64,000 nucleotides of DNA, from positions 124,001-188,000 of the forward strand of contig CAVSJJ010000004.1 in NCBI GenBank assembly GCA_963728395.1, given 5' to 3'. The translations under genes and the position numbers were made by a program. Source of the DNA: CAVSJJ01 sp963728395. GTDB lineage: Bacteria > Actinomycetota > Actinomycetes > Actinomycetales > Dermatophilaceae. Positions within the stretch are counted from its first letter, which is position 1; each line of letters opens with the position of its first letter. Positions 33,701-41,870 of the stretch are shown in pieces. Below the pieces are notes generated by a model, which saw only the letters and a list, made by a program, of their open reading frames with translations, had not been told where the DNA came from and ran no database searches.

Positions 33701-33864
33701 GTGGGGCGCGCCGGCACCGAGGGGGGCGCCGGGGTGGCCGCGGCGACCACGCTGGCCGGCAGTGCAGGCGCCACCGAGCTCCACGCCGGGGCGGCGCTTC
33801 CCGGCACGAGCCCGAGGGCAAGGACGGCAATGACCCGGATGGCGTGGGCACGTCGGGACGGCAC
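30703..33864 (-). CDS. Large secreted protein with FN3, Ig-like and TolB-type propeller domains
   Basis: The gene encodes 1053 residues. A signal peptide (about 1-30, ending near SAAPAWS) is followed by an FN3-like domain (about 45-140), an unassigned region with WWRSVDLVMLPDGTYAVGG, an Ig-like choice-of-anchor part (about 285-390), a second FN3 (about 395-485), a TolB/WD40-like propeller (about 490-745, repeats such as HPDVSPDGTQVVLTRP and VWQPDGRKLLAVSS), an Ig-like and an FN3-like domain, and a C-terminal beta-rich domain with CAAC. The GTG start has GAGAGG upstream. It probably acts in surface binding or glycan recognition; no enzyme motif is seen. Confidence 0.78.
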   Translation of the reverse strand: MPSRRAHAIRVIAVLALGLVPGSAAPAWSSVAPALPASVVAAATPAPPSVPARPTATGYVDGVRVRWQRGPVTAEAPAPTSYLLTRSGPDSGTVSVTIPTAPSSSAWSYDDRSAPAGEPVTYAVTSVAAGGASDASGTSDPVTRPPWDGPYDGARTALVMVWDTAAITPPFTDLSLDSVVADSGLTDRAGGADAVGLDWWRSVDLVMLPDGTYAVGGADGEVPFRARAGAWCLATSGQLTVSRTAFGLAGLAAQSLDADVRCANGHRLTVALRWGTPEPVALPRMPAPAVATVAPGADGVAVATLVNEGSASLDVDGVDLLPYSAGDSALTVRETTCSGDLDPGASCTATLRFAPAGDARLESRSLLVLHSTTGAIEAGTVVGQLAGRGQPAPSVTAAARGVGLSWSIPPSVSDGIVTGYRVERQDPSGPTVLATMSTSYPVATWSRDIGDLPHGTYLLRVVALTTDGRELPSPWITVHVPTSWLLLATDTGILSVNPDDGWAPGGTFGYPDPDSSWRAIGLSALPDRTGVVTAFAGLSYGYVATATPTGGSGGRDIRTYPDGHPDVSPDGTQVVLTRPHRAGGAAVDQAGGLVLLDPGSGTVVDVPGSEDLSGAVWQPDGRKLLAVSSAGIVRVDPKTGSRTTVLAHGGIDAIAVSRSGRLAYIAHAAYWDQQIYETTLTSTGTGSGTRFVAGVPLALGVRYDPTGRYLFVAASPYTNGGVSRLFDLSPTTPALVATLPVAADAAWWDPVSSAPTATISVPRWTASTPTLTVAWSDPDDQPGGLVARCRVDAGAWTACAASWRPGRLSAGTHTATVEVTDPSGAVGTTSRTWRVDAAAPVAAAPSVPSVVLGRLLSVSWSATDSGGSGPDRYDIRIRRATSTAGYASRYYPASLQGVTRRSATMAVTPGFAYCLSVRVRDGAGNVGAWGPERCAAVTLDDRSLSASSGWSRRTSSGALYGTLTSAHRTGLRLTRTKVSTRRIAVLATTCAACGAVDVYLGSTKIGRVSLTSSATRNRQLRWLPTLPTTRTGTLSLRTASWRAVHIDGVVIAH

Positions 33865-34095
33865 GGGGACCTCTCAGGTGGCCGAAGTCTCGTCGCGCCG
33901 GGCGGTCGGCCCCATCCGGTCGGCCGAATGGTAGTACCCACGGGTCACGCCGGGCTCGGCTTTGACGGAACGGATGAAGTTGCCTCGATCACCAGGCGAC
34001 AACCGACGTGCCCATCCCGGGGCGAGTGGCGCCGAGACGGACGGCAGCGAGCAGCAGGGGGGAATAGTGCCGCTGCTGTCGCCGCTGCATCCGAG

Positions 34096-35175
34096 GTGAG
34101 CGACCCCTCCCCCGCCATCTCCGTCCTGGACCTTGTGCCGGTCCGAAGCGATCAGAGCACCGCGGACGCCCTTGCCGCGACCCGTCGGCTCGCCCGCGTG
34201 GCCGACGATCTCGGCTTCCGGCGGTACTGGCTCGCGGAGCACCACAACATGCCTGCGGTCGCTGCGACCAGCCCACCGGTGCTCGTCGCGATGGTGGCGG
34301 CGGTCACCGAGCGCATCCGGGTCGGCTCCGGCGGCGTGATGCTGCCCAACCACGCGCCGCTGGTCGTGGCCGAGCAGTTCGCCCTGCTCGAGGCGGCCCA
34401 CCCCGGGCGGATCGACCTCGGAATCGGACGCGCGCCCGGCACCGACCCCGTCACCGCCTGGGCGCTGCGCCACGGCGGCGGCGGCGTGGAGGGCGACGCC
34501 GTGGCGCGCTTCCCCGAGTATGTCGACACCATCACCGCGATGCTCTCGCCCGGCGGCGTCGGGCTCGCGCTGGCCGGTGCGACCCATGTGCTCCGGGCGA
34601 CGCCGCACGCGACAGCGGTGCCGGAGGTCTGGCTGCTGGGATCGTCGGACTACTCGGCCCGGCTCGCCGCGAAGAAGGGACTCCCCTATGTCTTCGCGCA
34701 CCACTTCTCCGGCCAGGGCACTGCCGAGGCGCTCGCGCTCTACCGCGACAACTTCCAGCCGTCGGCCGAGCACCCCGAGCCGCGCACCTTCCTGACCGTC
34801 AACGCCGTCGTGGCACCGACCCGGCAGGAGGCCGACCGGCTGGCCCTGCCGAACCTGCGGTCCATGGTCGCGCTGCGCACCGGGCAGCCGCTGCAGGCGC
34901 AGCAGCTCGTGGAGGAGGTCGAGGAGAGCGACAGCAATCTCCCCCGCGGTGATCTGGCCCGGCAGATGTTGGACCGCTGGGTGGTCGGCACACCCGAGAC
35001 GACGGCCGCGCAACTGCGTGAGCTCGCGACCACCTTCGGCGTCGACGAGGTGATGGTGCACCCGGTGGCCGGTGCCCTTCGTGGCACGCCGGCCGATCGG
35101 TCCCCTGCCCGTGAGGACACCCTCCGCCTCCTCGGCGCGGCGCTCGCGCAGACGCGCGGCGAGAAGGTCCACTGA
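34096..35175 (+). CDS. LLM class flavin-dependent oxidoreductase (MsnO8-like)
   Basis: The gene encodes a 359-residue luciferase-like monooxygenase or reductase. Features are the N-terminal ISVLDLVPVRSDQSTADAL, YWLAEHHNMPAVAATSPPVL, the flavin-site strand RIRVGSGGVMLPNHAPLVVAEQFALLE and DLGIGRAPGTD. This subgroup uses FMNH2 or a related flavin. The GTG at 34096 is chosen because it sits just before the conserved region; the ribosome site is weak, and the frame is open upstream into non-conserved sequence. It stands alone before the YciI-sigma pair. Confidence 0.85.
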   Translation: MSDPSPAISVLDLVPVRSDQSTADALAATRRLARVADDLGFRRYWLAEHHNMPAVAATSPPVLVAMVAAVTERIRVGSGGVMLPNHAPLVVAEQFALLEAAHPGRIDLGIGRAPGTDPVTAWALRHGGGGVEGDAVARFPEYVDTITAMLSPGGVGLALAGATHVLRATPHATAVPEVWLLGSSDYSARLAAKKGLPYVFAHHFSGQGTAEALALYRDNFQPSAEHPEPRTFLTVNAVVAPTRQEADRLALPNLRSMVALRTGQPLQAQQLVEEVEESDSNLPRGDLARQMLDRWVVGTPETTAAQLRELATTFGVDEVMVHPVAGALRGTPADRSPAREDTLRLLGAALAQTRGEKVH

Positions 35176-35321
35176 CGTATCGGATCCGGTGGTGGGCGCT
35201 GCCGTCCTGGAGCAGGTGACCTCTCGCGGTCCACTGTCTGAGATCGCCGTCGCGAGATGTCGATCGGCGAGTGGCTCGATCGTCACCTCCCGACGGCGCG
35301 TACAGGAGGAAGGATGGAGCC

Positions 35322-35711
35322 ATGCGGTACACATTGCTGCTGCACTACCCGGAGATGACTGCCGAGGAGCTCGGCGAGGAGGCTCTGACGGAGGGGATGG
35401 CGGCGTTCGACGCGTATGCGAAGGCGCTCGACGACGCCGGCGTGCTGTTGTCCGCGGAGGTGCTCGCTGCGAGCTCGGCGACGACCACGATCAGCCGAAA
35501 GAGCGGTGAGCTCTTCATCCAGGACGGACCGTTCGCGGATACCAAGGAGCAACTCGGTGGCACCTTCGTGATCGACGTGTCAGACCTGGACGCGGCCATC
35601 GCCTGGGCCGAGAAGGCGCCGTCCGCGGCCTACGGCGATGTGGAGATCCGGCCGACCGCGACGCGGTTCGTGGACGGGGCTTGGACGCAGTGGAGCTTCC
35701 CTGGGGCCTGA
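35322..35711 (+). CDS. YciI-like DGPF-domain protein, partner of an ECF sigma factor
   Basis: The gene encodes a 129-residue ferredoxin-like-fold protein of the YCII/DGPF family. The name-giving motif is present as FIQDGPFADTKEQLGG, and the N-terminus MRYTLLLHYPEM is typical. The ATG at 35322 follows AGGAGG/GGAG sequences. Its TGA overlaps the ATG of the downstream sigma factor gene by one base. DGPF proteins regularly accompany ECF42-group sigma factors; their role there (input signal or target) is not settled. Confidence 0.85.
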   Translation: MRYTLLLHYPEMTAEELGEEALTEGMAAFDAYAKALDDAGVLLSAEVLAASSATTTISRKSGELFIQDGPFADTKEQLGGTFVIDVSDLDAAIAWAEKAPSAAYGDVEIRPTATRFVDGAWTQWSFPGA

Positions 35712-36949
35712 TGGACGGTACGACAGACGTGGCGGTGCAGGCGGCGGAGGTCGCCCGCACCAGCTACGGTCGTCTCCTTGCGGTACTTGCGGCCGGCACG
35801 CGCGATCTGACCCTGGCCGAGGACGTGCTGGCGGACGCGTTCGAGCGAGCGATGAGGACCTGGCCGGCGTCGGGGCTTCCGGACAACCCGCAGGGGTGGC
35901 TGCTCACGGTCGCCCGGAACCGGCTGCGCGACGTGGTGGGTTCGGCGGCCACGCGCACGTCGATCCCACTGGAACCCGACGACCTCAGGCTGGCCGTCCT
36001 CACGGCCGTCGACCTCGAGCAGATCCCCGACAAGCGGCTGGAGTTGCTGTTCGTCTGCGCCCACCCGGCGATCGACCGCGCGATCCGCACGCCGCTGATG
36101 CTGGATACGGTGCTCGGAGTCGACGCCGCCCGGATCGCCACCGCCTTCGCCCTGCCCCCGGGAACCATGGCTCAGCGGCTCGTCCGCGCGAAGCGCCGGA
36201 TTCGTGAGGCGGGCATCCCGTTCGCCGTCCCCACCCGCGCAGACCTGCCGGGCCGTCGCGACGCCGTACTGGAAGCGATCTACGGGTGCTACGCCATCGA
36301 GTGGCAGGTGTCTGGTGCGCAGGAGCGCACCTCACTGGCGGACGAGGCACGCTACCTCGCGGTGCTGCTGGCCTCGCTGCTCGACGACGCGGAAGCCTGC
36401 GGCCTCGCGTCGCTGATCTCCTTCTCAGCCTCTCGAGCAGCCGCGCGGGAGGTCGCCGGCCTCTTCGTGCCGCTCGCGGAGCAGGACACGACGCGCTGGG
36501 ACGCAGAGCTCATCGACGACGGCGAGCGGTTGGTGCAGCGAGCAACACAGATCCGCGAACGAACGAACGAACCGATCGGCCGCTTCCAGCTCGAGGCCGC
36601 GCTCCAGGCGGCGCACGCCGCCCGGCGACACACCGGCACGATGGACTGGGGCGGGGTTCTCCGCCTCACCGAAGCGCTCACCCGGGTCGCCCCGACGCTG
36701 GGGGCCCACGTCGCGCTCGCCGCGGCCCACGCCCGCGTCCATGGACCGGCGGCCGGGCTGGCCGTCCTGGGTCGCGACGATGACCCGCTGACCGCCAGGT
36801 TCCAGCCCGCCTGGGCGACCAGGGCGCAGCTCCTGGCAGAAGCCGGCCGATCAGCAGAAGCGGCCGTCGCCTACGAGCGCGCCGTCTCCCTGACGACCGA
36901 CCCCGCGATCCGCCGGTACCTCCAGGACCGGCATCGCGCCCTCCCGTGA
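35711..36949 (+). CDS. ECF42-type RNA polymerase sigma factor with C-terminal TPR-like extension
   Basis: The gene encodes 412 residues: sigma region 2 (about 18-85, with LAEDVLADAFERAMRTWP), region 4 (about 125-185, with GVDAARIATAFALPPGTMAQ) and a long helical C-terminal part (about 190-405) of the DUF6596/TPR-like kind that replaces an anti-sigma factor in this group. The ATG at 35711 overlaps the stop of the DGPF gene (TGATG), which shows coupling. The ECF42 assignment follows from the extension and the neighbour. Known members control DGPF genes and stress functions. Confidence 0.88.
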   Translation: MDGTTDVAVQAAEVARTSYGRLLAVLAAGTRDLTLAEDVLADAFERAMRTWPASGLPDNPQGWLLTVARNRLRDVVGSAATRTSIPLEPDDLRLAVLTAVDLEQIPDKRLELLFVCAHPAIDRAIRTPLMLDTVLGVDAARIATAFALPPGTMAQRLVRAKRRIREAGIPFAVPTRADLPGRRDAVLEAIYGCYAIEWQVSGAQERTSLADEARYLAVLLASLLDDAEACGLASLISFSASRAAAREVAGLFVPLAEQDTTRWDAELIDDGERLVQRATQIRERTNEPIGRFQLEAALQAAHAARRHTGTMDWGGVLRLTEALTRVAPTLGAHVALAAAHARVHGPAAGLAVLGRDDDPLTARFQPAWATRAQLLAEAGRSAEAAVAYERAVSLTTDPAIRRYLQDRHRALP

Positions 36950-37020
36950 ACAAGCACAGGCTCCCGCCGTATGACACGGCCGCCGACTCCTGGAAGAGAC
37001 TCGGACGGGCCGGTCGGGAC

Positions 37021-37704
37021 TCACCAACGGTAGCTTCCTCTCCGAGCCGAGCGTCGTTCGTCCAGCCCACTTCGGTGATGGCCCGACGCGCCTGGCGAGC
37101 GGTGGCCGGTGGAGGCGAAGCCGAGCCAGGTGTGTCGGTTGCCGCCCCAGCACCATCCGACCTTCGGGGCGTTCTTGTGGCTCGCGCCGTCGCGGCCGGT
37201 ACCGCCACTGATCCAGATCGCAGGGGTACGGGCGTCCAGTCGAGCGCCGTGGGATACCCGCGACGCGATGGTCATGAAGCAGTGGTTGGGGTCGAGGAGA
37301 TGGGGCTCCTGCAGAAGCCAGCTGATCCCCTCGCTGATGGTCAGCGGGCTGCGCCCCATCGAGGTGATGGCCGGCAGCGCCTCGTGGGGGCTCCAGTTGC
37401 GCATCTCGTCGCCGCGGTGCACGTCGTGGATCAGGTACAGCGGGGTGTCCGGGATCTCGACGCCTTTGATGGGGGTGAACTGGTCGAGGTCGGTCATGTC
37501 GGTGACGACGAAGCCGCTCTTGTCGAGTCGAGTCATGAGGCCTGTCAGCCGGCTCGGTGGGACGAGCGAGGGGTGCACCGTGATGATCGCGTCCCGATGC
37601 TCGGGCAGCGTCCGGGCGTGGGACCACAGGGTCTCCACGGAGATGCCGGCACTGTCGGCGACGCCCAGGTCGATGAGGGTCCGGGCCTGCTCGGCGATGG
37701 TCAT
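37021..37704 (-). CDS. DUF5701-family protein
   Basis: The gene encodes 227 residues starting MTIAEQARTLIDLGVADSAG after a good AGGAGG ribosome site. Conserved-looking blocks are FTPIKGVEIPDTPLYLIHDV, GDEMRNWSPHEALPAI and KVGWCWGGNRHTWLGFAS, typical of the actinobacterial DUF5701 family. The last 25 residues, after HTWLGFASTG, are low-complexity and may come from a frameshift near the end. It diverges from the TetR gene across a 167-nt promoter region, so TetR control is likely. Function is unknown. Confidence 0.7.
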   Translation of the reverse strand: MTIAEQARTLIDLGVADSAGISVETLWSHARTLPEHRDAIITVHPSLVPPSRLTGLMTRLDKSGFVVTDMTDLDQFTPIKGVEIPDTPLYLIHDVHRGDEMRNWSPHEALPAITSMGRSPLTISEGISWLLQEPHLLDPNHCFMTIASRVSHGARLDARTPAIWISGGTGRDGASHKNAPKVGWCWGGNRHTWLGFASTGHRSPGASGHHRSGLDERRSARRGSYRW

Positions 37705-37871
37705 GAGGCTCCTCCTGGGAGCACGGGGGCGTGCGGCTCAGCTGCTCGGGCTCCGTGGATCGCCATTTGCGCCCCGCCACCTTCCCGTTAATGCCGTACA
37801 GTGTATAGAAAAGAACGGGCCCGGCGCCACACTTGTTCCGTACGAAGTACACAAATTGTTAACCTGGGCCG
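37705..37871. promoter_or_regulatory. Divergent promoter region between DUF5701 and TetR genes
   Basis: The region is less GC-rich than its surroundings. It contains CCGTACAGTGTATAG and CCGTACGAAGTACAC about 40 nt apart (near 37794 and 37838), the second including GTAC-N3-GTAC, which are candidate TetR sites. TAACCT at 37860-37865 is 6 nt before the TetR GTG and looks like its leaderless -10 box. Confidence 0.4.
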
Positions 37872-38615
37872 GTGCCCCGCCCTGACCCGGTTCTGCCCCT
37901 GCTGTGGCGCGAACGGCACCAGGCCCCGCCAGTCCGCCGGGGACCGAAGCAGAAGGTCTCCCTCGACGCGGTGCTCGACGCGGCGATCGAGGTCGCGGAC
38001 ACCGGCGGCCTCGCGGCCCTGTCGATGCGGGGACTGGCGCAGCGACTGGGATTGGCCGCCATGTCGCTGTACACCTATGTCCCCGGACGCGACGAGCTCG
38101 TCGTGCTCATGGTCGACCAGGTCCTGGGGCGAAGTGCCCGGCCGCCGCACGGCACAGACGCCCGCGGCCGGGTCAGGGCGGTTGCCGACTCCGCCTACGT
38201 CGAGCTGAGCGCCCACCCCTGGCTCCTCGACGTCGACGGGCTGAGAGCCTGGCTGGGGCCACATGCGGCCGAGCGCTACGAATGGCAGCTCGGCGCCCTC
38301 GACGGCCTCGGACTCAGCGACATCGAGATGGACCAGGCCGTGACGCTGCTCGAGGGGATCGCGGCGACCGCGGTCAGGGCTCGCCATGCCATCGTGTCCG
38401 CCGAACGACGTTCGGGCCTCACCGAGCTGCAGTGGTGGACCGCGAACGCCGACGCCCTCGCCGCTCTGATGGTCGACCGGCACTTCCCCCTGGCCTCCCG
38501 GGTCGGCACGGCGGCCGGCGAGCTGTACCAGGCAGCGAGCGATCCCGACCGCCAGTTCCGGTTCGCCCTCGATCGCGTTGTCGACAGCCTGGTTCCCGGC
38601 GACGATGGCCCGTAG
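37872..38615 (+). CDS. TetR/AcrR-family transcriptional regulator
   Basis: The gene encodes 247 residues. The N-terminal HTH (about 28-75) contains LDAVLDAAIEVADTGGLAAL and MRGLAQRLGLAAMSLYTYV, the classic TetR recognition helix ending in a LYTYV-type motif. The C-terminal domain has the TetR_C pattern of ligand-binding helices. The GTG at 37872 lies 6 nt after TAACCT, so it is likely leaderless. It is divergent from the DUF5701 gene, which it probably represses; the ligand is unknown. Confidence 0.85.
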   Translation: MPRPDPVLPLLWRERHQAPPVRRGPKQKVSLDAVLDAAIEVADTGGLAALSMRGLAQRLGLAAMSLYTYVPGRDELVVLMVDQVLGRSARPPHGTDARGRVRAVADSAYVELSAHPWLLDVDGLRAWLGPHAAERYEWQLGALDGLGLSDIEMDQAVTLLEGIAATAVRARHAIVSAERRSGLTELQWWTANADALAALMVDRHFPLASRVGTAAGELYQAASDPDRQFRFALDRVVDSLVPGDDGP

Positions 38616-38699
38616 CCGTCCGTGCGCTCGACAGGGGGTATGCCGCACATCGTGAACTCCTGCCGCGCCTCTGCCTGACGGGCGCGGGATGGTGCAGTC

Positions 38700-39300
38700 A
38701 TGCTGCTGCTCCTGACGGTCGCTCTGTTCGAGGTGAGGAACTGGACAAGGAGATCGGTGAACTCCTCGTGACGCTCCGAGTGGACCTCGTGGCCGGTGTT
38801 CAGGGTCACAACCCGCCCTTTGGGCAATGCGTCGAGGAGCTCGTGGATGTGTTCGGCGACGACGAAGCTGTCGCGACCGGTCACGACCAGTGTCGGGGCC
38901 TTCACGCCGCGGACGACCTGCGGCCAGTCCGCCCTCGAGTCGTCGATCTCCGGTCGCACCTGCTCGACGACGCGCCAGTCGAACGGCAGTTCTCCGGCTG
39001 GCCGTGACGGAGGGCTGGGTGGACGACGATGCGGCATGCCGACGTCCTCGAGAACGAGGCGTCGCAGCCGGCGGGTGTGCTGCTGCCACTCGCAGGGCGA
39101 TGAGCCCACCGAGTGAGTGACCGACCAGATCCACCGGTTCGTCCGCGAGGCGGGCAGCAGTGCCGCTACGTCTTCGGCCATCGCACCAATGGAGTAGTGC
39201 CGTGCGCGGTCACTGTCACCGTGGCCGCGGAGGTCGACGGCGCACACGATCCGCTCGGCCGCGAGGGTCTCTGCCGCGCACGACCTCGTCCATGAACCCA
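38700..39300 (-). pseudogene. Alpha/beta hydrolase, broken by two frameshifts
   Basis: Parts of one hydrolase appear in two frames: IVCAVDLRGHGDSDRARHY in the first, then DLVGHSLGGLIALRVAAAHP with the nucleophile serine in a second frame (about 39134-39075), then back to the first for RRLVLEDVGMPHRRPP, the acid motif TLVVTGRDSF and the histidine motif LNTGHEVHSE. The two shifts lie near 39148 and 39080. The frame also runs past the usual C-terminus toward the TetR gene. The catalytic triad residues survive, so decay is recent. Confidence 0.7.
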
Positions 39301-39395
39301 GCCTGAAGCATTGGCCCCGTGACAGCGATCGCGTTCGCCACCAGCGTGACTCCACCGCCGGGCCCTGCGTCGCTGCCCGGCTGGCGGCGACGTGT

Positions 39396-39806
39396 TCAGC
39401 TCCGGTGCGGGGGCGCGGAGGCGTCCTCGACGGTCAGAAGGATGAGCGGGCTGTGCTGCAGCATGTCCTCGATGTCCGTGCGACGCCAACGCCTGGCGGC
39501 CGCCTCGATCAGTGGCCGTCGTTCGTCCGGATCGTCGACGACACGTGCCGTCGCCGGCACATCGGCAAGGACAGACTGCTTCAAGTGCACGATGACATGC
39601 GGGTCCGCGCTGATGTTGTGGATCCAATCACGCGTTCGATCAGCGCGGGGCATCCCGCTGATGAAGAGCTGGCCGTCGCCGGAGTGCAGGAAGATCTCGA
39701 TGCGCCGCAGCCGTCCGGTCTTGCGGCCCGTGGTGGTCAGGTCAATGACCTGGCTCTGGGCGAGTGCAGCTCGGATCGTCTCGCTCACCCGACTCTCAGC
39801 GTCCAT
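39396..39806 (-). CDS. Ddn-like nitroreductase/deazaflavin-dependent reductase
   Basis: The gene encodes a 136-residue split-barrel protein of the DUF385/F420-dependent nitroreductase family. Signature blocks are IDLTTTGRKTGRLRRIEIF, GDGQLFISGMPRADRTRDWI and PHVIVHLKQS. Such enzymes use reduced F420 or FMN. The ATG at 39806 has AAGGA 7 nt upstream. It diverges from the ABC exporter genes across 100 nt. With the three LLM oxidoreductases it suggests an F420-using cell, though no F420 biosynthesis gene is in the window. Confidence 0.8.
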   Translation of the reverse strand: MDAESRVSETIRAALAQSQVIDLTTTGRKTGRLRRIEIFLHSGDGQLFISGMPRADRTRDWIHNISADPHVIVHLKQSVLADVPATARVVDDPDERRPLIEAAARRWRRTDIEDMLQHSPLILLTVEDASAPPHRS

Positions 39807-39894
39807 CTTCAGATCCTTTCGACCGGGGCCTGCTGCCTCGACTCCCTCGGGCTCCCACGAGCTGCGGTCCCGTCGTGACCACGCCGGCCAGCGA

Positions 39895-39900
39895 TAGCGT
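39895..39900 (+). promoter_or_regulatory. -10 box for the ABC exporter, leaderless
   Basis: TAGCGT lies 6 nt before the ATG at 39907 with no ribosome site, the same layout as at 11811. Confidence 0.5.
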
Positions 39901-39906
39901 CTCACC

Positions 39907-40806
39907 ATGGCAGTGATCGAGGCGATGGGGATGCGGAAGAGCTACGGCGAGGTCGTCGCCGTGGACGGGGTGGACCTGTTGGTGCCGAAGGGGGCCTTCT
40001 TCGGGATCCTCGGGCCGAACGGGGCGGGCAAGACGACCCTGCTGGATCTCATCGAGGGGATCCGCCGGCCGGACGCGGGCGAGGCACGCATCTTCGGCGA
40101 GCCGACCTGGCCACGCAACCTCGCGCTCCTTCCCCGGGTCGGGGTCCAGCTGCAGGCCACGGCCTTCTTCGAACGGCTCACCGCCGCCGAGCAGCTCCAC
40201 ACGATCGCCGAGCTCTACGGGGCCTCCCACGGTCGGGTCACGCAGATGCTCGAGACCGTCGGGCTCACCGACAAGGGCAACACCCCGGCGGAGAAGCTGT
40301 CGGGGGGCGAGCAACAGCGACTGGCGATCGCCTGTGCCCTCGTGCACGACCCCGACGTGGTCTTCCTCGACGAGCCCACCGCGGCGCTCGACCCGCAGGC
40401 CCGCCGCAACCTCTGGGACGTGCTGCGCGCCATCCACGCCGAGGGCCGCACCATCGTCCTGACGACGCACTACATGGACGAGGCCGAGATCCTCTGCGAG
40501 CAGGTCGCCATCATGGACCACGGCAAGATCCTCACCGTCGACGCGCCGGCGGCCCTCGTCCGCGAGCTCGGGGCCGCGACGAGGGTGAGCCTGCCGCGCG
40601 GCTCGCTCACCGAGCAGGAGGCTCGCGGCATACCAGGAGTGGCACATCTCGACCTCGACGAGGAGTCGATCACCCTCGTCTGCGACGACCCGTCCGCCAC
40701 GCTCGAACGGCTGGCCGCACAGGGGGCGCTGACCGGGCTGCAGGTCCGGGGAGCGACGCTGGAGGACGTCTTCCTCACCCTGACCGGACGGGAGTACCGG
40801 TCATGA
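39907..40806 (+). CDS. ABC transporter ATP-binding protein (DrrA/CcmA type)
   Basis: The gene encodes a 299-residue ATPase that would power an ABC-2 type exporter. Walker A GPNGAGKTTLLD, signature LSGGEQQRLAIA, Walker B VVFLDEPTAALDP and the H-loop TTHYMDEAE are all complete; a C-terminal regulatory domain of about 75 residues follows. Its stop overlaps the permease ATG by 4 nt, so the two form one transporter, probably a dimer of each. The substrate is unknown, with drugs or lipids usual for this group. Confidence 0.92.
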   Translation: MAVIEAMGMRKSYGEVVAVDGVDLLVPKGAFFGILGPNGAGKTTLLDLIEGIRRPDAGEARIFGEPTWPRNLALLPRVGVQLQATAFFERLTAAEQLHTIAELYGASHGRVTQMLETVGLTDKGNTPAEKLSGGEQQRLAIACALVHDPDVVFLDEPTAALDPQARRNLWDVLRAIHAEGRTIVLTTHYMDEAEILCEQVAIMDHGKILTVDAPAALVRELGAATRVSLPRGSLTEQEARGIPGVAHLDLDEESITLVCDDPSATLERLAAQGALTGLQVRGATLEDVFLTLTGREYRS

Positions 40807-41861
40807 CTGTCTTCCGGGCGTTGACCATCGCCCAGGTCAAGGGCTTCGTCCGAGACCGGCAGACCCTCTTCTGGATCCTTGTCTTCCCCCTGATGTTCCT
40901 GCTGCTGTTCGGCTCGATCTTCCGTGATGCAGGCACCTCGAAGGCGTCCCTCGTCGAGATCGGCGACGTCGCCGTCATCGACCGGCTCCCCGCCGGTGCG
41001 CGGGCCACCTTCGAGGACCTGTTCGACGTGACGAGGACGAGCGACCGGTCGGCCGCGCTGGAGCAGGTGCGCCAGGGCGACACCGACGCGGCCATCGAGG
41101 CCACGGGCAGCGACGTCGTCCTGCACATCACCTACGCCGACCGGGTCAAGGCGGCCCAGATCACCGGCACCCTGTCCTCCTTCGTCCAGGGCGCCAACAT
41201 CGCCGCAACCGGCCGGCCCCCGACCTACGTGCTCGACGTGCAAGCGGTCGAGGACGCGACCCTCAAACCCATCCAGTACATCGCCCCCGGCATCATCGGC
41301 TGGGCCATCGCCATGGGCGCGGTCTTCAGCGCCGCGATGCCGCTGGTCCAGTGGCGCACCACCGGCCTGCTGCGCCGGCTGCGACTCTCGCCGACCTCGA
41401 CCGCCGCGCTCGTCGGCTCCCGGACCCTGGTCACCCTCGGCATCACCGTTCTCCAGACCGCGATCTTCCTGACCGTCGGCGTGCTGGGCTTCGGACTGCA
41501 GCTGACCGACTGGTGGTGGATGTCCATCCCTCTCATCCTCTGCGCCGGTCTCGCGTTCATGGCCATCGGCCTCGTCGTCGGTGCGGTGAGCAAGACGCCC
41601 GAGGCCGCCTCCGGAATGGCGAACCTCGTCATCCTGCCCATGGCGTTCCTCTCCGGGTCCTTCATCCCCCTCGACCAGGCCCCGGGCTGGCTGCGGACCG
41701 TCTCCACCTTCCTGCCGCTCGGCCACCTCAATACGGGGATGCTCGACCTCCTCGTCCGTGGCCAGGGGCCGGGCGCCGCCGTCGTGCCGATCCTGGTGCT
41801 GCTCGGCTTCGCCGCCGTCTTCGTCGCCATCGCCACCCGCGCCTTCCGCTGGGACGCCTGA
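40803..41861 (+). CDS. ABC-2 type transporter permease
   Basis: The gene encodes a 352-residue permease with an N-terminal membrane segment (about 18-38), a large extracellular loop (about 40-160) and a cluster of five segments at the C-terminal side, the ABC2_membrane_3 arrangement. The motif SASGMANLVILPMAFLSGSF-like segment (here ASGMANLVILPMAFLSGSF) is typical of drug and polysaccharide exporters. It overlaps the ATPase gene by 4 nt and converges with the MFS gene 9 nt downstream. Confidence 0.9.
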   Translation: MTVFRALTIAQVKGFVRDRQTLFWILVFPLMFLLLFGSIFRDAGTSKASLVEIGDVAVIDRLPAGARATFEDLFDVTRTSDRSAALEQVRQGDTDAAIEATGSDVVLHITYADRVKAAQITGTLSSFVQGANIAATGRPPTYVLDVQAVEDATLKPIQYIAPGIIGWAIAMGAVFSAAMPLVQWRTTGLLRRLRLSPTSTAALVGSRTLVTLGITVLQTAIFLTVGVLGFGLQLTDWWWMSIPLILCAGLAFMAIGLVVGAVSKTPEAASGMANLVILPMAFLSGSFIPLDQAPGWLRTVSTFLPLGHLNTGMLDLLVRGQGPGAAVVPILVLLGFAAVFVAIATRAFRWDA

Positions 41862-41870
41862 GCCGCCGGG

